Shown piece after piece: positions 28,117-36,208 of a stretch of 64,000 nucleotides of DNA (its first letter is position 1; every line of letters begins with the position of its first letter). Where the stretch lies: positions 1,364,001 to 1,428,000 of the forward strand of contig DAJPFV010000001.1 of assembly GCA_025993015.1 (NCBI GenBank), in the 5' to 3' direction. The position numbers were made by a program, and so were the translations under genes. This stretch comes from Coriobacteriaceae bacterium. GTDB taxonomy: Bacteria; Actinomycetota; Coriobacteriia; Coriobacteriales; Coriobacteriaceae. The notes below the pieces were generated by a model. It was not told the origin of the DNA, searched no databases, and saw only the letters and a program-made list of their open reading frames with translations.

Positions 28117-28216
28117 TATATTCCCGAACGGGAACATTGCTAATGTAGTCAACACTATATTCCCGTACATGAACATAGTGCTACAGTTTTATACTATGTT
28201 CACGGGCAGGAATATA
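28117..28216. promoter_or_regulatory. Three-operator array upstream of hipB
   Basis: Three 22-bp imperfect palindromes start at 28117, 28156 and 28195, exactly 39 bp apart. They read TATATTCCCGAACGGGAACATT, truncated here to its halves TATATTCCCG and CGGGAACATT; then TATATTCCCG with CATGAACATA; and TATGTTCACG with CAGGAATATA. Consensus half-site is TATRTTCMCG. They end 12 bases before the hipB ATG and are the likely HipB binding sites for autoregulation. Confidence 0.85.
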
Positions 28217-28228
28217 GCTGGAGGCGTT

Positions 28229-28519
28229 ATGAGAACGGTGACAACGATTAAAAAGCTGGATGGGCGCGTCAAGCTCAAACCGTCGGAAGCCGCTTTCTCG
28301 GAGCGCACGGTTTTCGATCCCTCTGAGATAGGGAAGGCCCTTAGGCTCAGAAGGCGTGAGCTCGGCTTGACTCAACGTGACGTCGCGACTATGACGGGTC
28401 GCAGCCTTCGTGTGATTGGTGATATCGAACGGGGGCGGACAACGGTCGAAATTGGTGTCATTTTCGATTACGCCTCCATCGTGGATATTGATTTTATTCT
28501 GAAGGTGAGGGGGAAGTAA
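28229..28519 (+). CDS. hipB: HipB-like antitoxin, helix-turn-helix
   Basis: 96 residues with an Xre-type helix-turn-helix in IGKALRLRRRELGLTQRDVA and GRSLRVIGDIERGRTT (about 33-72). The C-terminal strand IVDIDFILKVRGK is as in HipB proteins that form dimers. ATG 28229 follows GGAGGC; an earlier in-frame ATG at 28169 lies inside the operator array. Expected to bind and inhibit HipA and repress its own promoter. The stop overlaps the hipA start (TAATG). Confidence 0.88.
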   Translation: MRTVTTIKKLDGRVKLKPSEAAFSERTVFDPSEIGKALRLRRRELGLTQRDVATMTGRSLRVIGDIERGRTTVEIGVIFDYASIVDIDFILKVRGK

Positions 28520-29811
28520 TGGATGGCACGCTGTTCGTTCACCGTGAGTTTAATGGGTCTTACCAGCTGGTCGGCATATTGGAGGAAAATGCGGGGTTTC
28601 CGATATTCACCTATAGCCCCAAATATCTCGAGAGCGGTGATGCGGCGCCGATTTCGATCTCGCTGCCGTTGACGGCCGAGACATTTAGTCCGGATGCAAC
28701 GGGTTCCTTTTTCTCCGGCATCATTCCGGAGGGGCAGCTCAACAGGGACCTTGAGAAAAGGGCGCGAGCGGAACGCGGAGATTACTTCAAGGTACTCGAT
28801 TTGGTCCGCGATGAACCCGTCGGCGCCCTGGTTCTGACGCGAGAGCCTTCGGGCGACAGCCTCGAAATGGACTATGAAGAGATAGGTGCGGAACAGCTAA
28901 GCGGGCTGGCATACGCACCGGCGGAGGTTGCTTTTGATTTAGCGCTAGAGAGTCGAATCTCCCTTGCAGGTGCTCAGGCGAAGATCGGTCTCTACCATAC
29001 GGGCGATGACCCATGTGGTGGATGGTACCTGCCTCATGGAGCGGCTCCATCCACGCACATTCTCAAGGCGGGGTCGAAAACGTTCCCGGGCGAGACAGTG
29101 TGCGAAGCGATGTGCGTGAGAGCCGCCTCTCTGATGGACCTATCGGCCGAAGAGTGTTTTCTTATCCGAGTTGAGGATGCCGAGCCAATTATCGCCGTGA
29201 AGCGATTTGACCGAGTAACGTCTGATGCCGGACGCTCGGTTGACGGATTGCCAATTCCATACCGTTTGCATCAGGAAGATGTTTGTCAGGCCAAGGGCGT
29301 CTCGCGTGAGCTTAAATATGAGCCGACGGGCGTCAATTACCTGGGGCTTATCGTCGATGCGGTGCGAAGGGCGTCGACGAATCAAATGGAGGACAGGTTC
29401 CTTGTCGGCTATAACCAGCTGTTCGACTATGCCGTAGGTAACTGTGATAACCATCTAAAGAACTGGTCGCTCGTATGGGACGAAAGTTGGAAGCAGGTGA
29501 GGTTGGCGCCGCTCTATGACGTGCTGTGCACAACGGTTTACCCCAGTCTCGTTCGTGAGATGGGCGTCTCGTTTGGTGGGAGCCGCAAGATTGACGAAGT
29601 AACGCGCGGGTCGGTGATGAGCCAAATGATTGGGGCGGGTTTGCCCGGGGGAATTGTCGCCGGAATGATTGCTGATACCTGCAATGAGGTTCCAGACGCG
29701 CTAAGAGACGCGGCGCGCGGTCTCAAAGAAGAGGGTTTTCCCGAGGCGGAGGTAATGTTCGAGAAGATCATTCCAGAAGTGCAAGCTCGTCTAAGCAGGA
29801 TCGCCTTATAA
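28519..29811 (+). CDS. hipA: HipA-like serine/threonine kinase toxin
   Basis: 430 residues. In E. coli, HipA phosphorylates glutamyl-tRNA synthetase and induces dormancy. The N-terminal subdomain runs through FSPDATGSFFSGIIPEGQLN. The phosphoswitch loop SLAGAQAKIGLY has its Ser at about 148 (E. coli Ser150). Then come THILKAGSKTF, IIAVKRFDR, the catalytic motif GNCDNHLKNWSL (Asp about 310, E. coli Asp309) and the metal-binding LAPLYDVL. All key residues seem intact. Codon use is less GC-biased than neighbours, hinting at recent acquisition. Confidence 0.93.
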   Translation: MDGTLFVHREFNGSYQLVGILEENAGFPIFTYSPKYLESGDAAPISISLPLTAETFSPDATGSFFSGIIPEGQLNRDLEKRARAERGDYFKVLDLVRDEPVGALVLTREPSGDSLEMDYEEIGAEQLSGLAYAPAEVAFDLALESRISLAGAQAKIGLYHTGDDPCGGWYLPHGAAPSTHILKAGSKTFPGETVCEAMCVRAASLMDLSAEECFLIRVEDAEPIIAVKRFDRVTSDAGRSVDGLPIPYRLHQEDVCQAKGVSRELKYEPTGVNYLGLIVDAVRRASTNQMEDRFLVGYNQLFDYAVGNCDNHLKNWSLVWDESWKQVRLAPLYDVLCTTVYPSLVREMGVSFGGSRKIDEVTRGSVMSQMIGAGLPGGIVAGMIADTCNEVPDALRDAARGLKEEGFPEAEVMFEKIIPEVQARLSRIAL

Positions 29812-29836
29812 CAAAAACGTGCCGCCCCAAACAAAA

Positions 29837-29862
29837 CGTGCCGCCCCAAACGGGGCGGCACG
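29837..29862 (+). terminator. Hairpin after hipA
   Basis: Perfect 11-bp stem CGTGCCGCCCC-AAAC-GGGGCGGCACG. The left arm is preceded by a direct repeat of itself (ACGTGCCGCCCCAAAC at about 29818). No strong T-run follows. Confidence 0.65.
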
Positions 29863-29904
29863 CCATTCCTCTATTCAGATAACTCGCTGAAGTACGGTGA
29901 CGAA

Positions 29905-29995
29905 GGCGCAAGGCCGGGAGGGGTTATCAAGGCCGACATCCCGCAGCCGCGAAGCGGCGAGGACGTCGGCGTGATAACCCCGCAGGCCTTGCGCC
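29905..29995. repeat. Long foldback element, hipA-usp spacer
   Basis: Arms GGCGCAAGGCC...GGGGTTATCA and the near complement TGATAACCCC...GGCCTTGCGCC fold onto each other over about 40 bases each. The inner stem is GCCGC-GAA-GCGGC. Ends 14 bases from the universal stress protein stop. Confidence 0.85.
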
Positions 29996-30008
29996 GGCGG
30001 GAAGGAAC

Positions 30009-30446
30009 CTACTTCACGACCAAGATGTCGCAGTCGGTATTGCGCAGCAGGAACGTCGAAATCGAACCCAGGAGCGCATACTTGATCGAGGACAGGCCGC
30101 GAGCGCCGCAGAGCACCAGGTCGGGCTTGACCACGTCGAGCATCTCGTCCTTGAGCGTCTCGCGAATACGGCCGGCGCGAATCATAACCTCGACCTCGGG
30201 AATATCGGGATTGGCCTTGGCCTCTTCGAGTTGCTTGGCGATGGAGTTCTTAAATGCCTCCTCTAGGCCGTTGACCAGATCGACCGGATAGGAACCGGCG
30301 CTCTCGAGTGCCGTGGAATCGATGACGTGGCCGATAATCAGCTTGGCGCCGTTGTTCGCGGCGACCTTGATGGCGCGTGCGAGCACAAAATCCTGCTGCT
30401 CGGTACCGTCGAGTGAAACAAATACCTTGGTATAGCCCTCGTTCAT
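30009..30446 (-). CDS. Universal stress protein (UspA family)
   Basis: 145 residues, single Usp domain. It starts YTKVFVSLDGTEQQDFVLARA with the ATP-binding Asp. GHVIDS follows, and the C-terminal ATP-binding stretch is LVLCGARGLSSIKYALLGSISTF, of the G-2X-G-9X-G(S/T) kind. Cytoplasmic, probably nucleotide-binding; function in stress survival is inferred from the family. AAGGAGGAAACC precedes the ATG. Divergent from uppP across a 248-base spacer without other features. Confidence 0.92.
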   Translation of the reverse strand: MNEGYTKVFVSLDGTEQQDFVLARAIKVAANNGAKLIIGHVIDSTALESAGSYPVDLVNGLEEAFKNSIAKQLEEAKANPDIPEVEVMIRAGRIRETLKDEMLDVVKPDLVLCGARGLSSIKYALLGSISTFLLRNTDCDILVVK

Positions 30447-30694
30447 GGTTTCCTCCTTGGTCTATCGCACGGGCGCGGGGCTCGTGCGTCGGGCGGGCGC
30501 GGATGCGTGACCGCCGGACACTTTATCTTGTTGCAGTTATACCCAAGGATTTGGGTTTGACCGCTCGCAATTCTGTGAACGGGCGAGTTTTTTGGTAAGG
30601 GTAGGCGCAGGCGCGCCGCCAACGGTTGATAATGGGACATCGCCCGCACCGTCCGCAGAACAACTATCGGTGGGTGTCTAACGAGGGGGTCCCT

Positions 30695-31669
30695 TTGGAT
30701 ATCATTGAGCTTCTAAAATCTGCCTTCATGGGCCTAGTCGAGGGCATTACCGAATGGCTGCCTGTTTCGTCGACCGGTCACATGATCTTGGTGGACGAGT
30801 TCGTCAAGATGAACGTGAGCGAGACGTTCTGGAATATGTTCCTGGTCGTGATTCAGCTTGGCGCCATTTTGGCCGTCTGCGTCCTGTTCTTCTACGACCT
30901 CAACCCGTTTTCTCCCAGCAAGGGCAAGGAGGGCCGTCGCGACACCTGGGTGCTGTGGGGCAAGATTGTGCTCGGCTGCATTCCCGCCGCGGCGATCGGT
31001 CTGCCGCTTAACGACTGGATGGAGGAGCATTTCTATAATGCTCCCGTCGTGGCGCTGGCGCTCATTGTGTACGGCGTGCTGTTTATCGTGATCGAAAACT
31101 GGCGCGCGAACAAGCGCGACCAGGCCGCTCTTGCCGGTTCGTTTGGCGCGCGTGCCGTGGTGGCGGGCGGACGACCCGCTGGTGCGCATTTTGCCGCGCC
31201 CGCTGCGACTGCCGCTGCAGACGATGACGATAACCTGGACTTTGGCTCCATCACTACGCTCGAGGACCTGAGCTGGAAGACCGCGCTGGGTATTGGTTGC
31301 TTCCAGGTGCTCTCGCTGATTCCTGGCACATCGCGTTCCGGCTCTACCATCATCGGCGGCCTGCTGCTGGGCTGCACGCGCTCGGTGGCGTCTAAGTTCA
31401 CGTTCTTCCTGGCTATTCCCGTTATGTTTGGCGCAAGTGCGCTCAAGCTGGTCAAGTACTTCGTTAAGGGTGGCACCTTCGGCACCAACGAGATCGCCAT
31501 CCTGGGCGTGGGCTGCATCGTGGCCTTTGTGGTTTCGCTTATCGCCATCAAGTGGCTTATGGGTTTCGTCCGCCGTCATGACTTCAAGTGCTTCGGCGTC
31601 TACCGCATCATTCTGGGCATCGTGGTGCTCGCGTACTTCTTCGTCCTGGAGCCTATGCTCGGCCTGTAA
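30695..31669 (+). CDS. uppP: Undecaprenyl-diphosphatase (BacA/UppP)
   Basis: Integral membrane phosphatase that recycles undecaprenyl pyrophosphate for cell-wall synthesis and gives bacitracin tolerance. About 324 residues. Signature motifs are SAFMGLVEGITEWLPVSSTGH near the N terminus and IPGTSRSGSTIIGGLLLG later. An insertion rich in Ala, Gly and Asp (around residues 160-190) sits between the halves. TTG 30695 follows GAGGGGG at good spacing and gives the usual LDIIELLKSAF start; upstream in-frame codons lack one. Confidence 0.92.
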   Translation: MDIIELLKSAFMGLVEGITEWLPVSSTGHMILVDEFVKMNVSETFWNMFLVVIQLGAILAVCVLFFYDLNPFSPSKGKEGRRDTWVLWGKIVLGCIPAAAIGLPLNDWMEEHFYNAPVVALALIVYGVLFIVIENWRANKRDQAALAGSFGARAVVAGGRPAGAHFAAPAATAAADDDDNLDFGSITTLEDLSWKTALGIGCFQVLSLIPGTSRSGSTIIGGLLLGCTRSVASKFTFFLAIPVMFGASALKLVKYFVKGGTFGTNEIAILGVGCIVAFVVSLIAIKWLMGFVRRHDFKCFGVYRIILGIVVLAYFFVLEPMLGL

Positions 31670-31685
31670 CTTGGTTGATGCTGCG

Positions 31686-31783
31686 CGGCGGCCAGAACGA
31701 CAACTTGTCATTCAAAGAGGGCGACATGGCCAAAAGGTCTATGCCGCCCTCTTTTCATGCCAATTTGTTCGTTCTGGCCGCCG
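31686..31783. repeat. Long foldback element after uppP
   Basis: Arms CGGCGGCCAGAACGACAACT... (31686-31723) and its near complement (31744-31783) pair almost throughout, including an inner AAAGAGGGCG / CGCCCTCTTT. It starts 17 bases after the uppP stop and could also terminate transcription. Confidence 0.87.
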
Positions 31784-31819
31784 CCCGCTACCGTTGCCAT
31801 GGCATTGGTGGCTCCCCGA

Positions 31820-31886
31820 TTGGTGCAATGGGGTCAGGTTACTTTGCAGCAACATGGTGCAGGCTAACCTGACCCCATTGCACCAA
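31820..31886. repeat. Perfect 22-bp inverted repeat
   Basis: Arms 31820-31841 (TTGGTGCAATGGGGTCAGGT...) and 31865-31886 with a 23-nt spacer. The GGGGTCAGG core recalls the GGGGACAGG of other short repeats. With the previous element it fills most of the 356-base spacer 31670-32025. Confidence 0.88.
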
Positions 31887-32025
31887 ATCCGCTGGGGCGG
31901 GCCTGACAGTGGCGCACGGAGTCGTGGTGTGATTTGCGTCGGTGTCCGCGCGGCTCGGTATACTGGTACGGCTCAAACTATGGCGCTGCCCGCAGGCGCG
32001 CCGTCCGTCAGATGAGGAGTCGCCC

Positions 32026-34920
32026 ATGACCCAGCCCCTGCCCTGGGAAAAGAACGCCGCGGTACCCGTGCCGCCCGCGCCGGAACCCGTGCCGCTCGAT
32101 GCATACACCGCCCCTGCAGCGCCGGAGCCCGAGCTCGTCCCGCTCGACATCTACGACGCTCCCGCGCCGGCGCCCAAGCCCGCCAAGCCGCTCGTCGACA
32201 TTGACAGCCTTAATCCCGCCCAGCGCGAGGCGGTCCTGTCCACCGAGGGTCCGTTGCTGGTGCTCGCCGGCGCCGGCTCGGGCAAGACCCGCGTCTTGAC
32301 CTTCCGCATCGCACATATGCTCGGCGACCTGGGTGTTAAGCCTTGGCAGGTTCTTGCCATCACGTTTACCAACAAGGCCGCGGCCGAGATGCGCGAGCGT
32401 CTGGCGGCGCTCATTCCCAGCGGCACCCGCGGCATGTGGGTGTGCACCTTCCATGCCATGTGCGTGCGCATGCTGCGTGAGGACGCCGACTTGCTGGGCT
32501 ATACCGGTCAGTTCACCATCTACGATGATGATGACTCAAAGCGCATGGTGCGTGACATTATGCAGGCGCTCGGCATCGAGCAAAAGCAGTTCCCCATCAA
32601 CATGATCCGCAGCAAGATCAGCTCGGCCAAAAACGCCATGATCGGCCCCGAGGACATGCTCAAGTCCGCCGATAGCCCCAACGATAAAAAGGCCGCACAG
32701 GTCTACTTGGAGCTGGAGCGCCGCCTGCGCGCTGCCAATGCGATGGACTTTGACGACCTGCTCGTGCGCGCGCTCGAGCTGCTGCGCACCCGCCCCGAGG
32801 TGCTCGACAAGTACCAGGAGCGCTTCCGCTACATTAGCGTCGACGAGTATCAGGACACCAACCACGTCCAGTACGAAATCGCTAACCTGCTGGCCGCCAA
32901 GTACCAAAACCTCATGGTCGTAGGCGACGATGACCAGTCCATTTATAGCTGGCGCGGCGCCGACATCACCAACATTCTGGACTTTGAGAAGGACTTTAAA
33001 AACTGCAAGACGGTCAAGCTCGAACAGAACTACCGCTCTACGGGCCACATCCTGAGCGCCGCCAACGCCGTGGTGCGCCACAACTCTCAGCGCAAGGACA
33101 AGCGCCTGTTTACGGCCGAGGGCGATGGCGAGAAGATCCAGGCCTTCCAGGCAAGCGATGAGCGCGACGAGGGCCGCTGGATTGCCGGCGAGATCGAGAA
33201 GCTGCACTCCAAGGGCACGAGTTACGATGACATCGCCGTGTTCTACCGCACCAACGCTCAGTCGCGTATTCTCGAAGATATGTTCCTGCGCGCAGGCGTG
33301 CCCTACAAGATCGTGGGTGGCACGCGATTCTTCGACCGTGCCGAGATTCGTGACGTCATGGCCTACCTTAAGATGATCGTGAACCCGGCCGACGAGATGA
33401 GCGTCAAGCGCGTCATCAACACACCTCGCCGCGGCATCGGCTCCACCTCGATCCAAAAAATCGAGCAGCTGGCGCGCGACAACCGTTGCTCGTTCTTCCA
33501 GGCTTGCGAGATCGCGTGCGCCGAAACCGGCATGTTTAGCGCCAAGGTGCGCAACGGCCTGTCGAGCTTTGTGTCGCTGGTGCGCGAGGGCCGCCGCATG
33601 GACGGCGAGCTCAAGGACGTCGTCGAGATGATTGTCGATAAGACGGGCTTGCTGCAGGCATTTCGCGCCGAGGGCACCATGGAGTCCGAGAGCCGCGCCG
33701 AGAACATCCAGGAATTCCTGGGCGTCGCTGCCGAATTTGAGGAGACGCACGAGGACATCGAGGGTACGCTCGAGAGCTTGGAAGAGCTGCGCGCAGCCGG
33801 TGTTGCCGATGTGCCTGCCGAGCCCGAGTCCGTCGTGGTGAGTGCGCCCGCGCCCGAGCCGGGGCCGTCCGCCCCGGCATCCTCGTTTGAGGCGCTTGTC
33901 GGCGCCCGTGACGCCGCGGGCGCCAATCCGCTCGATAGCCTGGCCGCCCCGGCGCTCTCGCCGCAGGATGCCCTGGCCGCCGCCATCGCGGGCAACGCGT
34001 ATGCCGCGCCGACGGAGATACCGGCGGGTGCCGTGCATGCCGACGAGATCGAGCGCACCTACGGTCCGCTCACCTGTAAGGCGCTGCCGGCACTCATGGA
34101 GTGGCTGGCCCTGCGCTCCGACTTGGATTCCCTGGCCGGCGAGACGCATGCCATCACAATGATGACCATCCACTCCGCCAAGGGCCTGGAGTTCCCGGCG
34201 GTGTTCGTGGCCGGCATGGAGGAGGGTATCTTCCCGCACGTGCACGACTTTGGCGGCAGCGATGACCCGGGTAAGCTCGAGGAGGAGCGTCGCCTGGCCT
34301 ACGTCGCCATCACGCGCGCCCGTAAGCGCCTGTTCTTGACCTATGCGGCCACGCGTCGCACCTACGGCTCGACCTCTGCCAACCCGCGCTCGCGCTTCCT
34401 CAACGAGATTCCGTTTGAGGATATCGAGTTTAGCGGTATCGGTTCTGCCGGTTTTGAGGGAACGGGCTGGGAGAAGCGCGGCGACCGTCGCGGCACCTTT
34501 GGCTCGGGCATGGGCTCGGATATGTATGGCGGCAAGGTGTTTGGTTCGCATACGCGCTCGACCGGCGGTTCCGGTTCGCGCGGCGGATCGAGCTTTGACG
34601 ATTTCTTTGGCGGTAGCAGCCGCGGGACCGAGCGCCATCGTGGGGTCTCGCCCGATGCCGGCCGTGTTGCCTCGACCTTTGGTTCGGGTGCGCCGCGAGC
34701 AAAAAAGCCGTCGTCCAAGGTGTCTCCGACGGTGGAGCGCAAGGTCGATCGTGCCAGCGCGTCGCAGGACTTTGCCGCAGGCGATACCGTGAGCCACAAG
34801 ACCTTTGGCACGGGTACCGTGATCTCGGTCGCTGGAGACATGATCGAGGTTCAATTCGAAAAGACCGGCCAGACCAAAAAGCTAATGAAGGGCTTTGCTC
34901 CGATCGTCAAGCTGTCGTGA
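32026..34920 (+). CDS. pcrA: UvrD/PcrA-type DNA helicase
   Basis: Superfamily 1A 3'-5' helicase for repair and replication restart, 964 residues. Motifs in order: Q-motif LNPAQREAV, Walker A LAGAGSGKTRVLTFR, Ia AITFTNKAAAEM, II VDEYQDTNHVQYE, III GDDDQSIYSWRGA, IV LEQNYRST, V TIHSAKGLEFPAVFV and VI AYVAITRARKRLF. It has a Pro/Ala-rich N-terminal extension (about 60 residues) and an Ala/Pro/Glu-rich insert around 600-690. The Gly/Ser-rich tail ends in the PcrA-type SHKTFGTGTVISVAGDMIEV module. ATG 32026 follows GAGGAG. Confidence 0.95.
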   Translation: MTQPLPWEKNAAVPVPPAPEPVPLDAYTAPAAPEPELVPLDIYDAPAPAPKPAKPLVDIDSLNPAQREAVLSTEGPLLVLAGAGSGKTRVLTFRIAHMLGDLGVKPWQVLAITFTNKAAAEMRERLAALIPSGTRGMWVCTFHAMCVRMLREDADLLGYTGQFTIYDDDDSKRMVRDIMQALGIEQKQFPINMIRSKISSAKNAMIGPEDMLKSADSPNDKKAAQVYLELERRLRAANAMDFDDLLVRALELLRTRPEVLDKYQERFRYISVDEYQDTNHVQYEIANLLAAKYQNLMVVGDDDQSIYSWRGADITNILDFEKDFKNCKTVKLEQNYRSTGHILSAANAVVRHNSQRKDKRLFTAEGDGEKIQAFQASDERDEGRWIAGEIEKLHSKGTSYDDIAVFYRTNAQSRILEDMFLRAGVPYKIVGGTRFFDRAEIRDVMAYLKMIVNPADEMSVKRVINTPRRGIGSTSIQKIEQLARDNRCSFFQACEIACAETGMFSAKVRNGLSSFVSLVREGRRMDGELKDVVEMIVDKTGLLQAFRAEGTMESESRAENIQEFLGVAAEFEETHEDIEGTLESLEELRAAGVADVPAEPESVVVSAPAPEPGPSAPASSFEALVGARDAAGANPLDSLAAPALSPQDALAAAIAGNAYAAPTEIPAGAVHADEIERTYGPLTCKALPALMEWLALRSDLDSLAGETHAITMMTIHSAKGLEFPAVFVAGMEEGIFPHVHDFGGSDDPGKLEEERRLAYVAITRARKRLFLTYAATRRTYGSTSANPRSRFLNEIPFEDIEFSGIGSAGFEGTGWEKRGDRRGTFGSGMGSDMYGGKVFGSHTRSTGGSGSRGGSSFDDFFGGSSRGTERHRGVSPDAGRVASTFGSGAPRAKKPSSKVSPTVERKVDRASASQDFAAGDTVSHKTFGTGTVISVAGDMIEVQFEKTGQTKKLMKGFAPIVKLS

Positions 34921-34927
34921 TCCTGGC

Positions 34928-35057
34928 GGACCTGGGCGGGCGTATAGGGCAACATCGCCTGCTCGGGCAGTCCTGCGCAAGACGGAGAGCACATTAAGTG
35001 CTCTCCTTTGCGTGCGGAACTCGCGATCGATGTTGCCCTATACGCCCGCCCAGGTCC
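34928..35057. repeat. Long foldback element with 30-bp perfect arms
   Basis: Arms 34928-34957 (starts GGACCTGGGCGGGCGTATAG) and 35028-35057 are perfect complements. The centre carries GGAGAGCAC-ATTAA-GTGCTCTCC at 34984-35006. Total 130 bp, eight bases past the pcrA stop. Confidence 0.9.
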
Positions 35058-35139
35058 TTGGGTAACGGTGCTTGCGAACGTCGCTCTGCTCGTTCGCTTT
35101 TTGATCTGGAGAGCCGGGTGGGCTGATAAATAGATATGG

Positions 35140-35177
35140 CAAGGGGCTCTCCCGCACATGGACGGGAGAGCCCCTTG
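35140..35177. terminator. Bidirectional terminator-like hairpin
   Basis: Perfect 15-bp stem CAAGGGGCTCTCCCG / CGGGAGAGCCCCTTG between the convergent pcrA and manA genes. T-rich on both sides but without a long T-run. Confidence 0.72.
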
Positions 35178-35201
35178 TTGCGTTTGGGTTGTTGGTGCGA
35201 C

Positions 35202-36134
35202 CTACAGGTGGCTGATGATCAGTTCCATCTTGCCTTCGAGGTCGATGGAGCTGACGGTGCTCGGGGCCAGCAGGTGGCTTCCCTTGTGGACGGGGTCGCC
35301 GCAGACGGTGCCTTCGCCGTCGATGACCGACAGACACATGAAGGGCCAGCGCTGGTCGAGGGTCTTGCTGCCGTCGACACGCACGCGATCGACGGTGTAG
35401 CAGGAGTTAGACTCGAGCTCGGTCACGCCATCGACCTCGGGTGCGGTTACCGTGCCGTCGGTCGGAGCCTGAGCATCAAAGTTGATGCAATCGAGGCTCT
35501 GCTCAATGTGCAGTGGGCGCAGCTTGCCGTCGGTGCCGGGGCGGTCGTAGTCGTACAGACGATACGTCACGTCGCTCGACTGCTGCGTCTCCAAAATGAG
35601 CGTGCCGGTCTTGATGGCATGCACGGTACCGGAATCAATCTGGAAAAAGTCGCCCTTGTGGATCGGCAGCACGTTGAGCATGTCGTCCCAACGGCCTTCC
35701 TCGATCATCTGTGCGGCCTCGACGCGGTCCTTGGCGCGCTGGCCGACAATGATCGTGGCACCGGGCTCGCAGTCCAGCACATACCAGCACTCGGTTTTGC
35801 CCAAGCTGCCGTTCTCGTGCTTGGCGGCGTACTCGTCGTTGGGGTGAATCTGGATCGAAAGGTCGTCCTTGGCGTCCAGAATCTTGATGAGCAGCGGGAA
35901 CTCCTTGCCTTCACAGTTGCCAAAGAGCTCGCGGTGCTCGGCCCACAGCCACGACAGCGTGTGGCCGGCGTACGGGCCCTCAGCGATCTGGCAGTCGCCG
36001 TTGGGGTGGGCCGAGATGGCCCAGCACTCACCGATGGGACCATCGGGAATGTCGTAACCAAATACGGTTTCGAGCTGGCGGCCGCCCCAGATCTTCTCGT
36101 GAAAGATCGGCGTCAGCTTAATCAAATCGGACAT
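35202..36134 (-). CDS. manA: Mannose-6-phosphate isomerase, class I
   Basis: Interconverts mannose-6-phosphate and fructose-6-phosphate. The 310-residue cupin protein is of the short Gram-positive type. Zinc ligands are visible in LSIQIHPNDEYAAKHENGSLGKTECWYVL (split here as SIQIHPNDEYA and GKTECWYVLD) and in DSGTVHAI. The N terminus is PIFHEKIWGGRQLE. The 75-base gap to the GntR gene, same strand, puts both in one likely transcript facing away from the GH1-PTS genes. Confidence 0.92.
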   Translation of the reverse strand: MSDLIKLTPIFHEKIWGGRQLETVFGYDIPDGPIGECWAISAHPNGDCQIAEGPYAGHTLSWLWAEHRELFGNCEGKEFPLLIKILDAKDDLSIQIHPNDEYAAKHENGSLGKTECWYVLDCEPGATIIVGQRAKDRVEAAQMIEEGRWDDMLNVLPIHKGDFFQIDSGTVHAIKTGTLILETQQSSDVTYRLYDYDRPGTDGKLRPLHIEQSLDCINFDAQAPTDGTVTAPEVDGVTELESNSCYTVDRVRVDGSKTLDQRWPFMCLSVIDGEGTVCGDPVHKGSHLLAPSTVSSIDLEGKMELIISHL

Positions 36135-36208
36135 GTTTATACCCCCATTGTGTTGTGCGGGCGCTGCACAAAACAGCTCAAAGCGAGCGCCCGGATGACT
36201 ACAAAAAC

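Noticed and set aside
32536..34854. Minus-strand open frame of 772 codons opposite pcrA
   Set aside because: Mirror of helicase codon bias; no ribosome-binding site, Arg/His/Ala-rich sequence without motifs.
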